DNA from: Cercis canadensis
Taxonomy: Eukaryota > Streptophyta > Magnoliopsida > Fabales > Fabaceae
Reading direction: 5' to 3'
Length of the DNA stretch: 64,000 nucleotides
Assembly: GCA_003255065.1 (NCBI GenBank)
Contig: QAOA01000726.1
Coordinates: forward strand, 195,813-259,812
The notes beneath the pieces are model-generated. The model was not told the DNA's origin. It did no database searches and worked only from the letters and a program-made list of their open reading frames with translations. Below, piece by piece: positions 1 through 10,735 of this stretch (positions are counted from its first letter, which is position 1; every line of letters starts with the position of its first letter). Both the position numbers and the translations under genes were made by a program.

Positions 1-1121
1 CTTTATTTTTCCCTTTGTGGAAATGGATATATTCATGGAATACATATGGTGTATGTAAGATTTTGAATTCTGTAAAGAAAAGGAACCAAATTTCTGTATT
101 GGAGTAAGGGTCATTCTTCCTATTCTGATTTCCCACCATACTTGGCTTCCTCAACTTGAGATGCAGAGAATGGATTTCCCACTTGGCAATCTATACTGAC
201 ATGAAGACCTCCACAATAGTCATAAACTTCAGGAGGTGATTGGATGACATTTACATTCTAGACGGTCAACTGCTTAGCTAGTGAGTCGATTTTGGCAGAT
301 AAAGCAGTAAATGCGTCAACCTCATGAACCCCTAGCACCTTTCGTGAAATGGACCTCTCAGTAGGCCACTGATAGGCATTGGTAGCCATCTCCTCTAGCA
401 AGTCATTGGCAACCTCATACGTTTTCCTCATTATAGATCTACCAGCAGTGGCATCAATTAGAGTCTTGGCGGAGTTCAGCAAACCATTATAAAATGTCTG
501 TAACTGCAACTAGTCAAGGAGTCCATGGTAGGGACATCGACGAAGCAACTCCTTGTACCTTTCCCAAGCCTTCTGAAGTGACTCATTCTCCAATTGATAA
601 AATGTTGTAATATCATTTCGGAGCTTGGCGGTCTTAGCTGGTGGGAAAAATTTTGCCAAGAATTTTTGGGCCAAAATATCCCATGTGGTGATGGTCCCTG
701 TTGGCAATGACTGAAACCAAGCCTTGGCTTTATCCCGTAATGAAAAAGGAAATAGGCGGAGGCGAATAGCATCATTACCAACCTCGTTGTGCTTGAAAGT
801 ATCGCATATCTCCACGAACCTAAAAATATGAGCATAAGGGTCTTCACTCGCTAATCCACTAAACGAGGCTGACTGAACCATGTGGATTATAGCTAGTTTA
901 ATCTCAAAAGAATTTGCTTCAATAGCTGGTCGCCTTATACCCGAATTGGTATCCGTGATGGAAGGTGGAGCATAATTACAGAGTGCCTTGGGAGGGTTTT
1001 CTTCTGTCATTGTGTCTGTCAAAACTCTGGTAGACTCTCTTCTTGCTTTTCTATTCTTTCGACAAGTTTTCTCTATCTCAGAATCAAGTGGGATTAGAGA
1101 GCTGCTTCTAGAATTTCTCAT
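1..1121 (-). pseudogene. Ty3/gypsy (Athila-type) gag, broken and truncated by the window edge
   Basis: Reading leftward from an ATG at 1119-1121, the frame encodes a Retrotrans_gag-type capsid: the segment around 620-780 reads RLRLFPFSLRDKAKAWFQSL and then WDILAQKFLAKFFP, typical of plant gypsy gag. An in-frame TAG at 510-512 interrupts it, a second stop lies at 258-260, and the frame then continues toward the window start with a CGGLHVSIDC zinc-knuckle-like segment near 190-210 and further stops. A primer-binding site and an LTR lie just upstream of its start, so the element runs off the left edge. The Athila assignment rests on the gag type plus the tRNA-Asp primer site. It cannot make full-length Gag. 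Confidence 0.85.
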
Positions 1122-1236
1122 ACAGCAAAAGAAAACTCCTGAAAGTCTCAAACAATAAAACAATTAAATTGATCTGTGAAAATAAACGATTAGACTAAAA
1201 TCAAGATCACTGAGTATCGATATTGATAACAAATTA

Positions 1237-1255
1237 CTCCCCGGCAACGGCGCCA
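1237..1255 (-). other. Primer-binding site for tRNA-Asp
   Basis: On the minus strand this reads TGGCGCCGTTGCCGGGGAG, complementary to the 3' end of plant tRNA-Asp and typical of Athila-group gypsy elements. It lies 6 bases from the LTR end and upstream of the gag, which fixes the element orientation. Confidence 0.85.
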
Positions 1256-2150
1256 AAAACTTGTTGTGAGAAATCTTAACGCAAGTGTACGTTATCGTTT
1301 TCAAGTAATAAAATGAAAGTGAGTTATCGTTCCCACGAGGACTAATGTATCAACTACCGAAATTGGGTTAACCTTAATTTTATCTAATCAATCAATATTG
1401 AGAGATTTTCAAAAAACAACTAAAATAGAATGAAAACAAACTTAAACCAGAAAACTAACAATCTAAACTAGCAAAATGATAGAGTTATCAAGAGAGAAAA
1501 CTTCTAGGGCTTTTGATTTCACCATAGCTATTCCGATTTGCTATTCCCAATTCATTAACCAAGAACACTCTTCCTAATTACTAGCCAAGAATCCTAAATT
1601 ATTTATTTGTCTCTCCCAAGGTCAAACAAAAGTATTTCTAAGTTATGAACCCACGATATTCCTATGTGAATTGCGAACAACCTAGAAATTCACTTAATTC
1701 TATAGTTCTTTTTAAATAGCTACACAGGCTATGGAGGTATATTCCTATCCTACATACAACCTATGTTCTTAATCTCTATGACCTTTAATTACAAATTACC
1801 TCTCAGTCTCATTGTAATTATCAAATCAATTAATTGGTGATCAAGCAATTAGAAGCATGAAACTTTGAGAAGAAGAAGACAATTTAATAAAGGAGTTCTT
1901 GAATTAAAGAAATAAAAAATAACAAATCATCCTAGCAAGGCTACATCATAGCCCTAGAAAGGAATTTAGTTCATAGCAAAAAGGAAGAACAAGGTAAAAT
2001 TAAATCTAGACATGGTTCAAAGGGAAGAAGAATAAAAACTCTGAAGAGAAGCCCCAATCTTGTTGTGCCCTTCTCCAATCCTTGTTTTTGCTCTCCTCCT
2101 TGCCTCCAGAAAGTCTAGAAAAGAATCCCCCAAATTATTCCTAAAAGTCT

Positions 2151-2159
2151 CTATTTATA
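2151..2159 (-). promoter_or_regulatory. Probable LTR TATA box
   Basis: TATAAATAG on the minus strand, inside the LTR and in the right direction to drive the gag at 1-1121. Inferred from motif and position only. Confidence 0.5.
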
Positions 2160-2217
2160 CCCTTAAGCAAAAGCCCTAAAGAAACTTAGGAAAAAGAACA
2201 CGTATACAGAAATCTGG

Positions 2218-2530
2218 TAACAGCCGCCGCGACGTTGGAAAACGGGCGATGCGGCGCTAGGTCTCTGCCTGAAAATCCAATTTCTGCTGACTTTGGCGCT
2301 GCGGCGCTGAATTCTTGGCGCTGCTCCTCTGCCAAAAACAAAAATTTTACAGCAAATGGGCGCTACGGCACTGGATCTCTAGCGCTGCGGCGCTGGTCCT
2401 CTGTCCAGCATAGAATTTTGAGCGCTGCAGCTCTGTATTTCAAGGGCTGCAGCCCTTGGTTGCTGTCCAACTTTTGCATTCTGATGTTCCAGGAGCTGCA
2501 TCTCTTGATTTTAAGGGCTACAGCCTTACT
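2218..2530. repeat. GC-rich degenerate repeat inside the LTR
   Basis: Motifs related to GGCGCTGCGGCGCTG recur at roughly 40-60 base spacing in otherwise AT-rich DNA. Copies toward the high end have lost CpG (for example GCGCTGCAGCTCTG, then GAGCTGCATCTCTTG), as expected from deamination. Confidence 0.6.
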
Positions 2531-2677
2531 TTCTATCCCAAATCTTCATTTCTTCATTTTAAACCATGAAACCTATAATTTAACATAACTAACCCATTAG
2601 ATGACAATTAAACTCAATAAACAACGAAATAATTAAGTAAAAGATATCTAAAAAGTGGGTATGAAACTCACTCAACA

Positions 2678-2815
2678 CACTTCATGTTAGGCATAGGGGT
2701 GCCTAGCTTCTATGGCAATAGGCGCGGGGGCGCTTGCTAGAAAGCGCTGGGGCTCTTGGTTTCAAGAGGTGAGGCTCTAGTTCTTTGTCTCAATCTCCCA
2801 AACTTCATCTCTTTT
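2678..2815 (-). repeat. Older Athila-like LTR remnant, left piece
   Basis: GC-rich text with GCGCTGGGGCTCTTGG resembles the inner part of the neighbouring LTR (2218-2530). It is cut at 2815 by the CACTA element and continues at 8107-8249, which ends in an LTR-like terminus. Confidence 0.55.
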
Positions 2816-3536
2816 CACTACAAGAAAAAAATGATTTTCTCACAGATAAAATCCATGAGAAAACACTCAAAAATTCGTGAGAAACACGTTTCTCACGAAT
2901 TTTCTTACGAATTTTGGGGAGCGAGAAAAACCTGTGTGATAAACCAAATTTCTCACAGAACTCTATTCCATGAGAAAATTTCTCACGAACTTACTTTTGG
3001 CATGAGAAAAATTGAAAAAAAAAATTCTCATAGATTTCTGTTCATGAGAAATTTTGCAAGCTTTTTTTTGCTTGTAGATTTCTTATATTAAAACTAAAGA
3101 AATTACAAAAAGGGAAAACAAAAATTCATGGAAAAGTTAACTTAAAATCATACATTATCATATTTAAATAAACTTTACATAGTTTGATCTTAGACTTTAC
3201 ACATTTTACAATTCAAAAGAAACTAACTCAAGTAGTGATTACTATAAGAAACTAACTCTAATTTAATAAAATTCATCAACCTTTGAGTTAGAACAAAACA
3301 GAAAAATTCCAAAAAAAATAAACAAATGTAGAGGTAATATTTCAGCTATTCTACACTATAATTGATTTTTCCTAAGATATAATACAGAGTTGACAAAATT
3401 GCCTTCAGCATAGGTTGCAATAATGTAGAAGGCACAACTATTGAAGATGAATGCCTATGATTGTCTAACATCTATCATACAAAAGAGTAATTAATTCAAC
3501 ATAAACATCAAACGGGTAACTAAATTAGCTAACCTC

Positions 3537-4260
3537 TAACCCCAAGCCCTAAACCTCTAAACTCAAACCTTAAATCACTAAACTCCTAAACCCTAAATCT
3601 CAAATCTTAAACCCCTAAAACCTAATCCTAAATCTTTAACCCTAACTCCTAAATGCCTCACTATAAACCTTAAACCAAAAATTGGACAGAATCTCCTTTA
3701 AAACTTGAACAATCTAGAAATTATAATTTTCACATAATTACCTAAAAGACTCAAAATTTCTTATTAAATCAATACAATAAAGTTACCTAAACCCTAATCC
3801 TAAATCCTTAACCCTAACCCCTAAATGCCCAACCATAAACCCTAAATCAAAAATTGGACAGAGTCTCCTTTAAAACTTGAACAATCTAGAAATTATAATT
3901 TTCACATAATTACCTAAAACACTCAAAATTTCTTATTAAATCAATACAATAAAGTTACCTAAAATAGACAAAATTCTAATATATTTTACAACATCCAAAA
4001 GAATCCAAAAAATAGCACAATCTTACATTATTCATACAACAAAAGCCCTAACAAAATCTAAAGCAATATAATCATTTCAATCATTAAATCCATACAGTAA
4101 AGTTACCTAAAATAGTCAAAAAAAATTATAATTAATTCTACAACATCCAGAAGAATCCAAAAGATAGCACAATCATTTTACACAATTCATACCACAAAAG
4201 CCCTAACAAAATTTAAAGCAATCTAACGAATTTTATCATTAAATCAATACAGTAAAGTTA
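3537..4260. repeat. Tandem repeats inside the CACTA element, with telomere-like CCCTAAA stretches
   Basis: A unit of about 171 bp is repeated (from 3621 and from 3792); each copy has degenerate CCTAAACCCTAAA-like text followed by AAATTGGACAGA. A second pair of units of about 140-160 bp follows (from about 3953 and 4097), sharing AAAGTTACCTAAA and ACAAAAGCCCTAACAAAAT. Interior arrays like this are common in non-autonomous CACTA elements. Confidence 0.75.
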
Positions 4261-5487
4261 CCTAAATTCGGATACCTATAATAGTCAACAAATCTTCCAT
4301 CAAAATGAGGTATGCCTAAATCTATAATAACATAGACACCATTCCACAAACAAAAGATGATAAAACTACAAAATAATCTACATGGAAACAAAAGTAAGGG
4401 TGTAATCGGTCCGGTTTATAGTCCAAACCGACCACCGAACCAACCAAACCATCTCAGTTCGATTTATTTTTTCAAATTTTTTAGAGTAAAACCAAACCGG
4501 TCTAGTTTGGTCAGTTTTTACCAGAAAATCTGCACAAGTTATTTTTCCAAATTTGAACAAGAAGAAAACCAGAAAGTGAAGCTAACAGAGAGCTGAAAAG
4601 CAAAGCTCACATAGTCACATTACATTAGCTACTATAATTCCCAAAAAAATATAAGGCAAATCAACAAATCAACCAAAAAAAAAATAATACAAACTAAGTA
4701 TCCCAATGCACAGAAAATCAGCAAATCACTAGTAAGTGAACCCAAAAAATCAGCAAATCAGCAAGTAAATATCAAATGAGCAAAAAATATGGTTTGAGCT
4801 ATATATGGCTTCAAAATTAAATCATCCACTAGTGAACTCAGGTTTAAAATCCATTAGAAAACATCTCAAATCTCAATAACCTTAGAACAGCAATTTCATA
4901 CTTGAAGGTCCTAATTAGTTGCATTCACAACTTTGAACCCTTAGTTCATCCAAAATCACCTGAAAACTATTTTTATGGAAGTTACTTGTCATCTCATAAT
5001 GGTCATTCCTAAAACTCTGTTTTGTAGACATCCGAAATCAATGGTCCATCAAACGTATCTGCTGCTGCGCTGCAAGTGAATGATACTTAAGCATTCATTG
5101 AAATCTTAAAAGGATTGAAAGTAAAACCACTCCAGACAATAGTAATAAACCAAGTTCAATGTAACAAGAGAAGTAAAAGGTAAGGCAACAATAGCAAAGA
5201 AGCCAACAAGAAATAAACCCCAGACAATATAGTATGTTCACTATCTTATTCTTTTCTAATTTAATATTGTCATTGCGCATCCAGAATCCTGTTTAAACCA
5301 TGCTTTTCCAAGTTAAACCATTCTTTGGTTTTTGAAACCTGTTTTCCTTTTGTTTTTTAAATTTCTCCAACATCTTTCAATTGTGGCACATTACTGATAT
5401 TAGTCATTATAACTCCCTGTTTAACTTTCGATTCCTAATATGATGTGTATTACATTAAATTAAGTTGTTAACTCTACCAAAAGAAAA

Positions 5488-5832
5488 ATGTTAACAAGAT
5501 TTTAATTAACATCATGATATGTCCTGTGATCCCATCAGATTGCCATATTCCATATAATGTCACCATATTTTAGTCTCTTGAAGCCTTAGCAATATCTTTC
5601 CTGACATATCAGCAAAATAGAAGTCACTTTAAGCATTTATTGTGACAAAGGTCAAGGGANATGTTAACAAGATTTTAATTAATATCATGATATGTCCTGT
5701 GATCCCATCAGATTGCCATATTCCATATAATGTCACCATATTTTAGTCTCTTGAAGCCTTAGCAATATCTTTCCTGACATATCAGCAAAATAGAAGTCAC
5801 TTTAAGCATTTATTGTGACAAAGGTCAAGGGA
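5488..5832. other. Probable assembly false duplication around N at 5660
   Basis: Bases 5488-5659 and 5661-5832 (172 bp each) are nearly identical and abut a single N. They look like overlapping contig ends placed side by side rather than a biological tandem repeat. Confidence 0.85.
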
Positions 5833-7084
5833 GATTGCCTTAGTAAGCCTCAGAACTAAATTTACAAAGGCTAGTCTCTGCAGTTTTTTCTTATTTCAAT
5901 GTGTAAATCAAGGTGATGTGAGACATGAAAATGGAGTAACCAAAAATTAAAGTCAAATTCAAATAACTCTATGACTGCTGCCATATAAAAAGGGATTAGT
6001 TGCTCGAGTTTGTGGGCACTTGTTGTAACTCCATGACTGAAATGAGTTACAAAAAGAAATCTACCATCTTGCATTAAAAATGGATAGTATAGATCTGAAA
6101 GGTTCCTAATTTTTTTTTCTAAAATCTGAGACTTCCTGAGATTGAAGTCAAGGATGTAAAATGTTAGACTTCCTAATTTTGTGCTACTCTATAACCTACC
6201 AAAAGCAAAGGAAAATCCAGAAACACTAAAGAACAATACCAAAATCTAAAACAACATATCAAAGCAAAAGAAGACCAACGTAGCAAGACATATAAATATA
6301 AACAGAAGTTACAGAACCATAGAGCAAGCGAAGAAACAGAAGCATGTATAACATAGAAAATGAAAGATATAAAGCTACCTAATCACTAATCAGGATGCCA
6401 AAGACATAAATAACATCATACTTCAAAATATAAAAAATAAAAAGAGTACTTGATAAGCCAGTTAGATGTGCTTCCATGGAAGAACTATCTCAAGCAAACT
6501 ACCCCAGAAGAAGGTATAAAAATAGGAGAGAAAGACCACTACAACTGAAGCCCCACCCCAATAATAGTACCATGAGCAGATTATATTGATTGGATAATTA
6601 ATTTTCAAGAAAATGATATTTTTTTCCATTAAGATTTAAACCTTTTTATATGAATTTGAAAATTCAACCAAGCTCTTAAGACTCAATGACATTCTAGAAC
6701 ACAAAAAGAGTTGTCAGAAATTATCTGTCCCACCATAGGTACATAATTACTTGTTTTCTGCCCAAACAGTAGTTGAAACTAGCAGTAAAAGTAATTATAT
6801 AGGATATGCGATTTAAGGAAATTGTCAAGCTCAAGTCTCATCCAGAACTAAAAATGAAGGTAATAATAGAGGGCAGAGCCAGAGCACATAGAAAATTCAG
6901 AGCTAAAACCAGGGGAAAAAAAAAACTCTTCAGATTTATCAAAACAGAACACAAAAATATTAATCAAATAGCATAAAAAAAACTTCAAACGCATTAGCAA
7001 GGATTAAAAGAAATAAACATGATATCTTAACAAGGATTAAACTCCACCTTCATCATTGTGACAGCCAACAGAAAACAACCGGTA

Positions 7085-7290
7085 AAAAAGGGGAAGCAAA
7101 AGAGAAGCAGAACTCACCAGCAGCGAGGAAGCGAGTCAGAGACGTCGGAGAAGGAAAGCCACCGCCGAGACCGAGAGTGAAGGGACTGGGTGAGAAGGAG
7201 AGTGACAGGGAGAGTGATGGGGAGAGGTAGGGATTTTTTCAAAGGGGGAGAAAAAGACCGAGACAGTCAGAGTTCAGAGAGGAGACTTAT
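7085..7290 (-). other. Possible 5' leader remnant inside the hAT-like element
   Basis: The minus strand here is CT-rich and GC-rich compared with its surroundings and ends in GCTGCTGGTGAGTTCTG, a good splice-donor context. It sits next to the right terminus and reads inward, where a hAT transposase 5' leader would be. It may be what is left of an autonomous parent, or a captured gene leader. No coding frame is identifiable. Confidence 0.35.
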
Positions 7291-7954
7291 GCTTTTCAGT
7301 AGAAGGATGCCGTTTTGCTCTATTCAGTTCGAAGCTCGGTTTGTTTTTTCACTGGAACCGAGAAACGAACTATCCCCTCGGTTTTTTAGAAAACCAAACC
7401 GAGAATCAGGTCGACCCCTTAGGTCCGATTCAGTTTAGTTCGGTCAGTTTAACCAATTTGGCTTACACCCCTAAATAGAAGAACTTTAAGTTTGGTTCAA
7501 AGACAAAAATATAAACTAAAAATCAGTAGAAATAGGCCTACCTCTACTCCAAAGCAAATAAACATAGCTTGAAACTCCTTGATGCCATCAGAAAAAGGTG
7601 AAAAATGGCTAGAAAACTGAAATTGCACAAGGTAGAGGAGAGAAACCGAGGTGAGGAAAGGGAAAAATGAATATGAAAATGAGGAAGAAGAGTTGCGGGG
7701 TGAGAAGAAATATTCAGATTTCTCATAGATTTTAGGCCATGACAAATTTTACAACTCAAATTTTAATTTTAGTAAAACAATTCGTTTTGTTTCTCACAAA
7801 AAAATTCATATTTCTCACAAAATTTCTTACAAAAAAGTTTTTCATGAAAACATTTAATGAGTTTTTTACAAATTTTCTCATGGAAAAATTTTCCCTAAGA
7901 CATTTTTTAGAAAATTGAATTTTTGATGAAATTTTCTTACGAAAAATTTTTCTG

Positions 7955-8012
7955 TGAAAAAATTCATTAAAAATTCTTATTGNATGAAAAAATCCATTAA
8001 AAATTCTTATTG
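7955..8012. other. Short false duplication around N at 7983
   Basis: Bases 7955-7982 and 7985-8012 are 28-bp near-identical copies on either side of a single N, in the subterminal part of the CACTA element. Confidence 0.65.
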
Positions 8013-8106
8013 AATGTTAATCCATGATAATTCCGTGAGAATTTCTCATGAAATTTCGTCCTGTGAGAAATTTCCATGAAAAATCGAGTGTTTTCTTGTA
8101 GTATTT

Positions 8107-8249
8107 ACTTCAAAACATAAAATATTTCTAAACCTTTTAGACCTACAAAAATAACACAAAAATATATTATTTATTAATAAAACTTCTCAAGAACACATAA
8201 AATATTAAGTTAAAATTATCTAAATAGTGAGTATAAAATCAACTCAACA
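8107..8249 (-). repeat. Older Athila-like LTR remnant, right piece
   Basis: It ends CTAAATAGTGAGTATAAAAT followed by CAACTCAACA, clearly related to the terminus of the neighbouring LTR (2650-2677). Joined across the CACTA element to 2678-2815, it forms one diverged LTR fragment, so the CACTA inserted into an older LTR. Confidence 0.55.
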
Positions 8250-8517
8250 AATGGAATGAGTAAGCAAGATGAAAAGTATTAAAGGGTGAAAGAGGGACAG
8301 AAAATTATCTTTTATATACATATGAAAGCTCTTGCCTTGGTCATACTTTAAGACTCATGCAATTGTAAATAGCGCACTTAAAAACTCTAGATTATGTGAT
8401 GTACCCAAAAAATATAACTAGAAAAGTACTAACTAGTATAACGGCATAATAGTGTCTTATTTCATAGATCTAATATGTTATTGCATGTCTGAATTCTTGT
8501 AATTGTTACTATGCAAC

Positions 8518-9222
8518 TGTTAATATGTGGCTTGAATTTAGTGGTGGTGCATTATGCACCATATACCCTCATGCTAGAATAGCCATTGGTTATTTTTGCG
8601 CTACGAGACAAATCTAGTTTGTAAAGAAGGCATTCGGTGGTGGGAGCTGAAAATATTAACTTGCTTCAAGTTAATATTAGGTGAAAAGCGAATCCGCCAA
8701 CATCTTTCTCTTCCTTAGAAAATGCTGCATGCGATAGCAGCAAATAGAAGTTGAAAAATTTGCACCCTTAAGCACACTTTGTAGCCGTACCTATGTGTGA
8801 AAGGAAGTACTCTTGGAGGGTAAAATTAATGAAGGTGGTTGCATGAACCCTGTAAAAGGGTAGCCATCCCGAGCCATTCGGGCAAGCAAAAATCTGAAGC
8901 TCTTGGTGAAGCATTTCAGTTAAATACTACGCATTGTAGAAGTGCTTTGGATTAGAAGTATTACACTTTTTTTTCGTTCTTAATTATGAGCTTTTTGCAT
9001 TGAGTGTGAGTGTATACATCGGTAAGAAATACTATCAAGTATTTTAGTATATTTGGGGTGTGGGTTTTGAGTGTATTTAAGCCGATTCCTTTTGTTATAG
9101 TAAAAACTTTTACTGTCTTCGCCCATGGGTGCAAGGTTTAAGCCGAACCACATAAATTACTTGTGTCTACTATTTTATTATTTGTGCCATTTTATTATAT
9201 TTGGGTCACACCATGCACAACA
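8518..9222 (+). repeat. Possible solo LTR of a copia-type element
   Basis: Near 9115-9165 the text resembles the R-U5 part of plant copia LTRs: CTGTCTTCGCCCATGGGTGC, then GCCGAACCAC and a T-rich tail. Termini and target duplication could not be fixed, and no coding sequence is attached. Boundaries are approximate. Confidence 0.35.
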
Positions 9223-9236
9223 ATATAAGACACAAG

Positions 9237-10423
9237 GATGGATACCCCCACAAAGTTAAAAAATGAAAGGACCATGTTTTATCTTTGGAGGTTGTTATCC
9301 TACCTCACTCAAATGGGTGGGGTAAAAAGGAATAAATATTTTACTGGGAGTTTGGAGCAAAACAAACTTTTGATTTTGGTACTATCGCAAAGATCTCGAA
9401 AAACTAAGTTACCCAATATGTACTAGAACAATTTATCCCTTGTAAAATGCATAAACAGAGCAATACTAAAACATACCAAAACTAGATAATATTTTGTTTT
9501 AACCCTATTAAATTTAAATTCAGTTAACAATTTGAGAATATGACCCATATTAGGTGATTTAATTTTTCGAGATTTTTGTAATGGTACTAAAATCAAAAAT
9601 TAGTTATGCTCCCAACTCTCAATAATTTTTTTTTTTCCATTTTTATCCCACTTGTATGGGAGAGGTAGGATAGTATCCACCTTTATTTAAGATGACAAAA
9701 TTGCGGTGTTCAAGGTAATCTTTCTTCCATTATTGATTTCCATGGTTTCATTAATGGTTGCAATTTGGTTGATCTTGGGTTCTGAAGGCCAGCATTCACT
9801 TGGTTTAATAAATGGCAAGAGAATGGTGCTATCATATATGGAAATACTGCAGGACATATTTCTTGCTTCAATAGATTATTGATTGCAATATGATGAAGTT
9901 TTGATTTTGAATTTAGAGGACATGGGTCAGATCATAGGCATATTCTATTGGCGAGAAGCAAGAAACACGTTGTAAATGCAAGATTGGTGGAGAATAGTGA
10001 AGTTGAGGAGATTGTAACAACTGCTTGTGTTATGTTAACGGTTCTCACTCTTACAAATTGTTTTCATCAAAACTAAAATTATGTTGGCTCAAAATTGGGG
10101 ATAAATATACCAAATATTTTCACATGTGCACTTTGCACAGGAGTAGGAAGAATTGGATCACTAGGATGTGTAACATGCAATGAATAGACTACAGAGAGCT
10201 CAAGAAACCAATCTCATGGGATGATATTAAACATGCAATGTAACGCAGTGCATAGCCTTTTCTTTACTAGCAGAATGCCATTTCCATTGGCACCGGCGAG
10301 AGCATCCACAATGACATTTCTGCAGATCAAGAGGGGGTTTCATTCGGTTATCAAATGGCCTCCTTTTTTCTTTTTTCTTTTTTTGGTTGGTTTGGGGTTT
10401 TCATCCACGTAAGATGCCACGTC
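9237..10423. other. Intergenic, no recognisable gene
   Basis: AT-rich sequence with only short, non-conserved open frames. I see no splice-linked coding segments, RNA gene or complete repeat. The last five bases (ACGTC, 10419-10423) are the target duplication of the copia element that follows. Confidence 0.5.
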
Positions 10424-10727
10424 TGTAAAATTCCAGAAAAGATAAGAAAAACCAGATAGAACCAGAGAAGAAGAAGTCCAGAACCAGAGGATGTGAAATC
10501 TTTTCGTAGTGTATCTTCAATGTAAAATGAATTGTACATGAACACTGTTTATATACAGTAAATCTACCTAGCTGTCAAACTAGATTGGTTACATGCCAGC
10601 TCAACTAATTACAAACTAAGTAACCGTAGTTAAATAACTAAGTAACTATAGTTAAATAACTAACTAACTGAACTACAAATTTAACTAACTAAAACTTGCA
10701 GCTCAAGCTTATATACATATCTGTACA
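10424..10727 (-). repeat. 3' LTR of the decayed copia
   Basis: 304 bp, TGTAAAATTCC...CTGTACA on the plus strand. Immediately inside lies ACCCCCCCTTCAAG, the complement of a G-rich polypurine tract. Confidence 0.9.
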
Positions 10728-10735
10728 ACCCCCCT

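Larger units (their letters stand above)
1262..2677 (-). repeat. 5' LTR of the Athila-type element
   Basis: The block starts TGTTGTGAG and ends CTCACTCAACA on the plus strand, so its ends are short inverted TG...CA repeats. The primer-binding site is immediately outside the low end. The length, about 1416 bp, suits Athila-group LTRs. The other LTR is outside the window, so the pair and target duplication cannot be compared. Confidence 0.8.
4395..7473. mobile_element. hAT-like non-autonomous element nested in the CACTA
   Basis: The left end is TAAGGGTGTAATCGGTCCGG; the right end, reverse-complemented, is TAGGGGTGTAAGCCAAATTG. Both ends carry clustered CCGAAC/CCGGTTT subterminal motifs. Flanks AACAAAAG (4387-4394) and AATAGAAG (7474-7481) match at 6 of 8 positions, both differences being transitions, as for an aged 8-bp hAT duplication. 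No transposase frame survives. Confidence 0.65.
2816..8103. mobile_element. Non-autonomous CACTA (En/Spm) transposon
   Basis: The left end reads CACTACAAGAAAA and the right end TTTTCTTGTAGT(A), the standard plant CACTA terminal repeat with one changed final base. Both ends are flanked by TTT (2813-2815 and 8104-8106), matching the 3-bp target duplication of the superfamily. Dense subterminal motifs such as TTTCTCACGAA and CCATGAGAAAA occur in opposite orientation in 2830-3060 and 7720-8100. No transposase is visible. It contains tandem repeats (3537-4260) and a nested hAT-like element (4395-7473). The true length is slightly smaller because of two false duplications at N joins. Confidence 0.88.

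Noticed and set aside
476-847. 123-codon frame on the minus strand
   Set aside because: Shadow of the gypsy gag in another frame.
2235-2588. 117-codon frame on the plus strand
   Set aside because: Lies inside the LTR across the GC-rich repeat; no family resemblance.
3537-3850. Interstitial telomere or CRISPR-like array
   Set aside because: The CCCTAAA runs are degenerate and part of a 171-bp unit inside a CACTA element; there are no regular repeats with unique spacers, and this is a plant genome.
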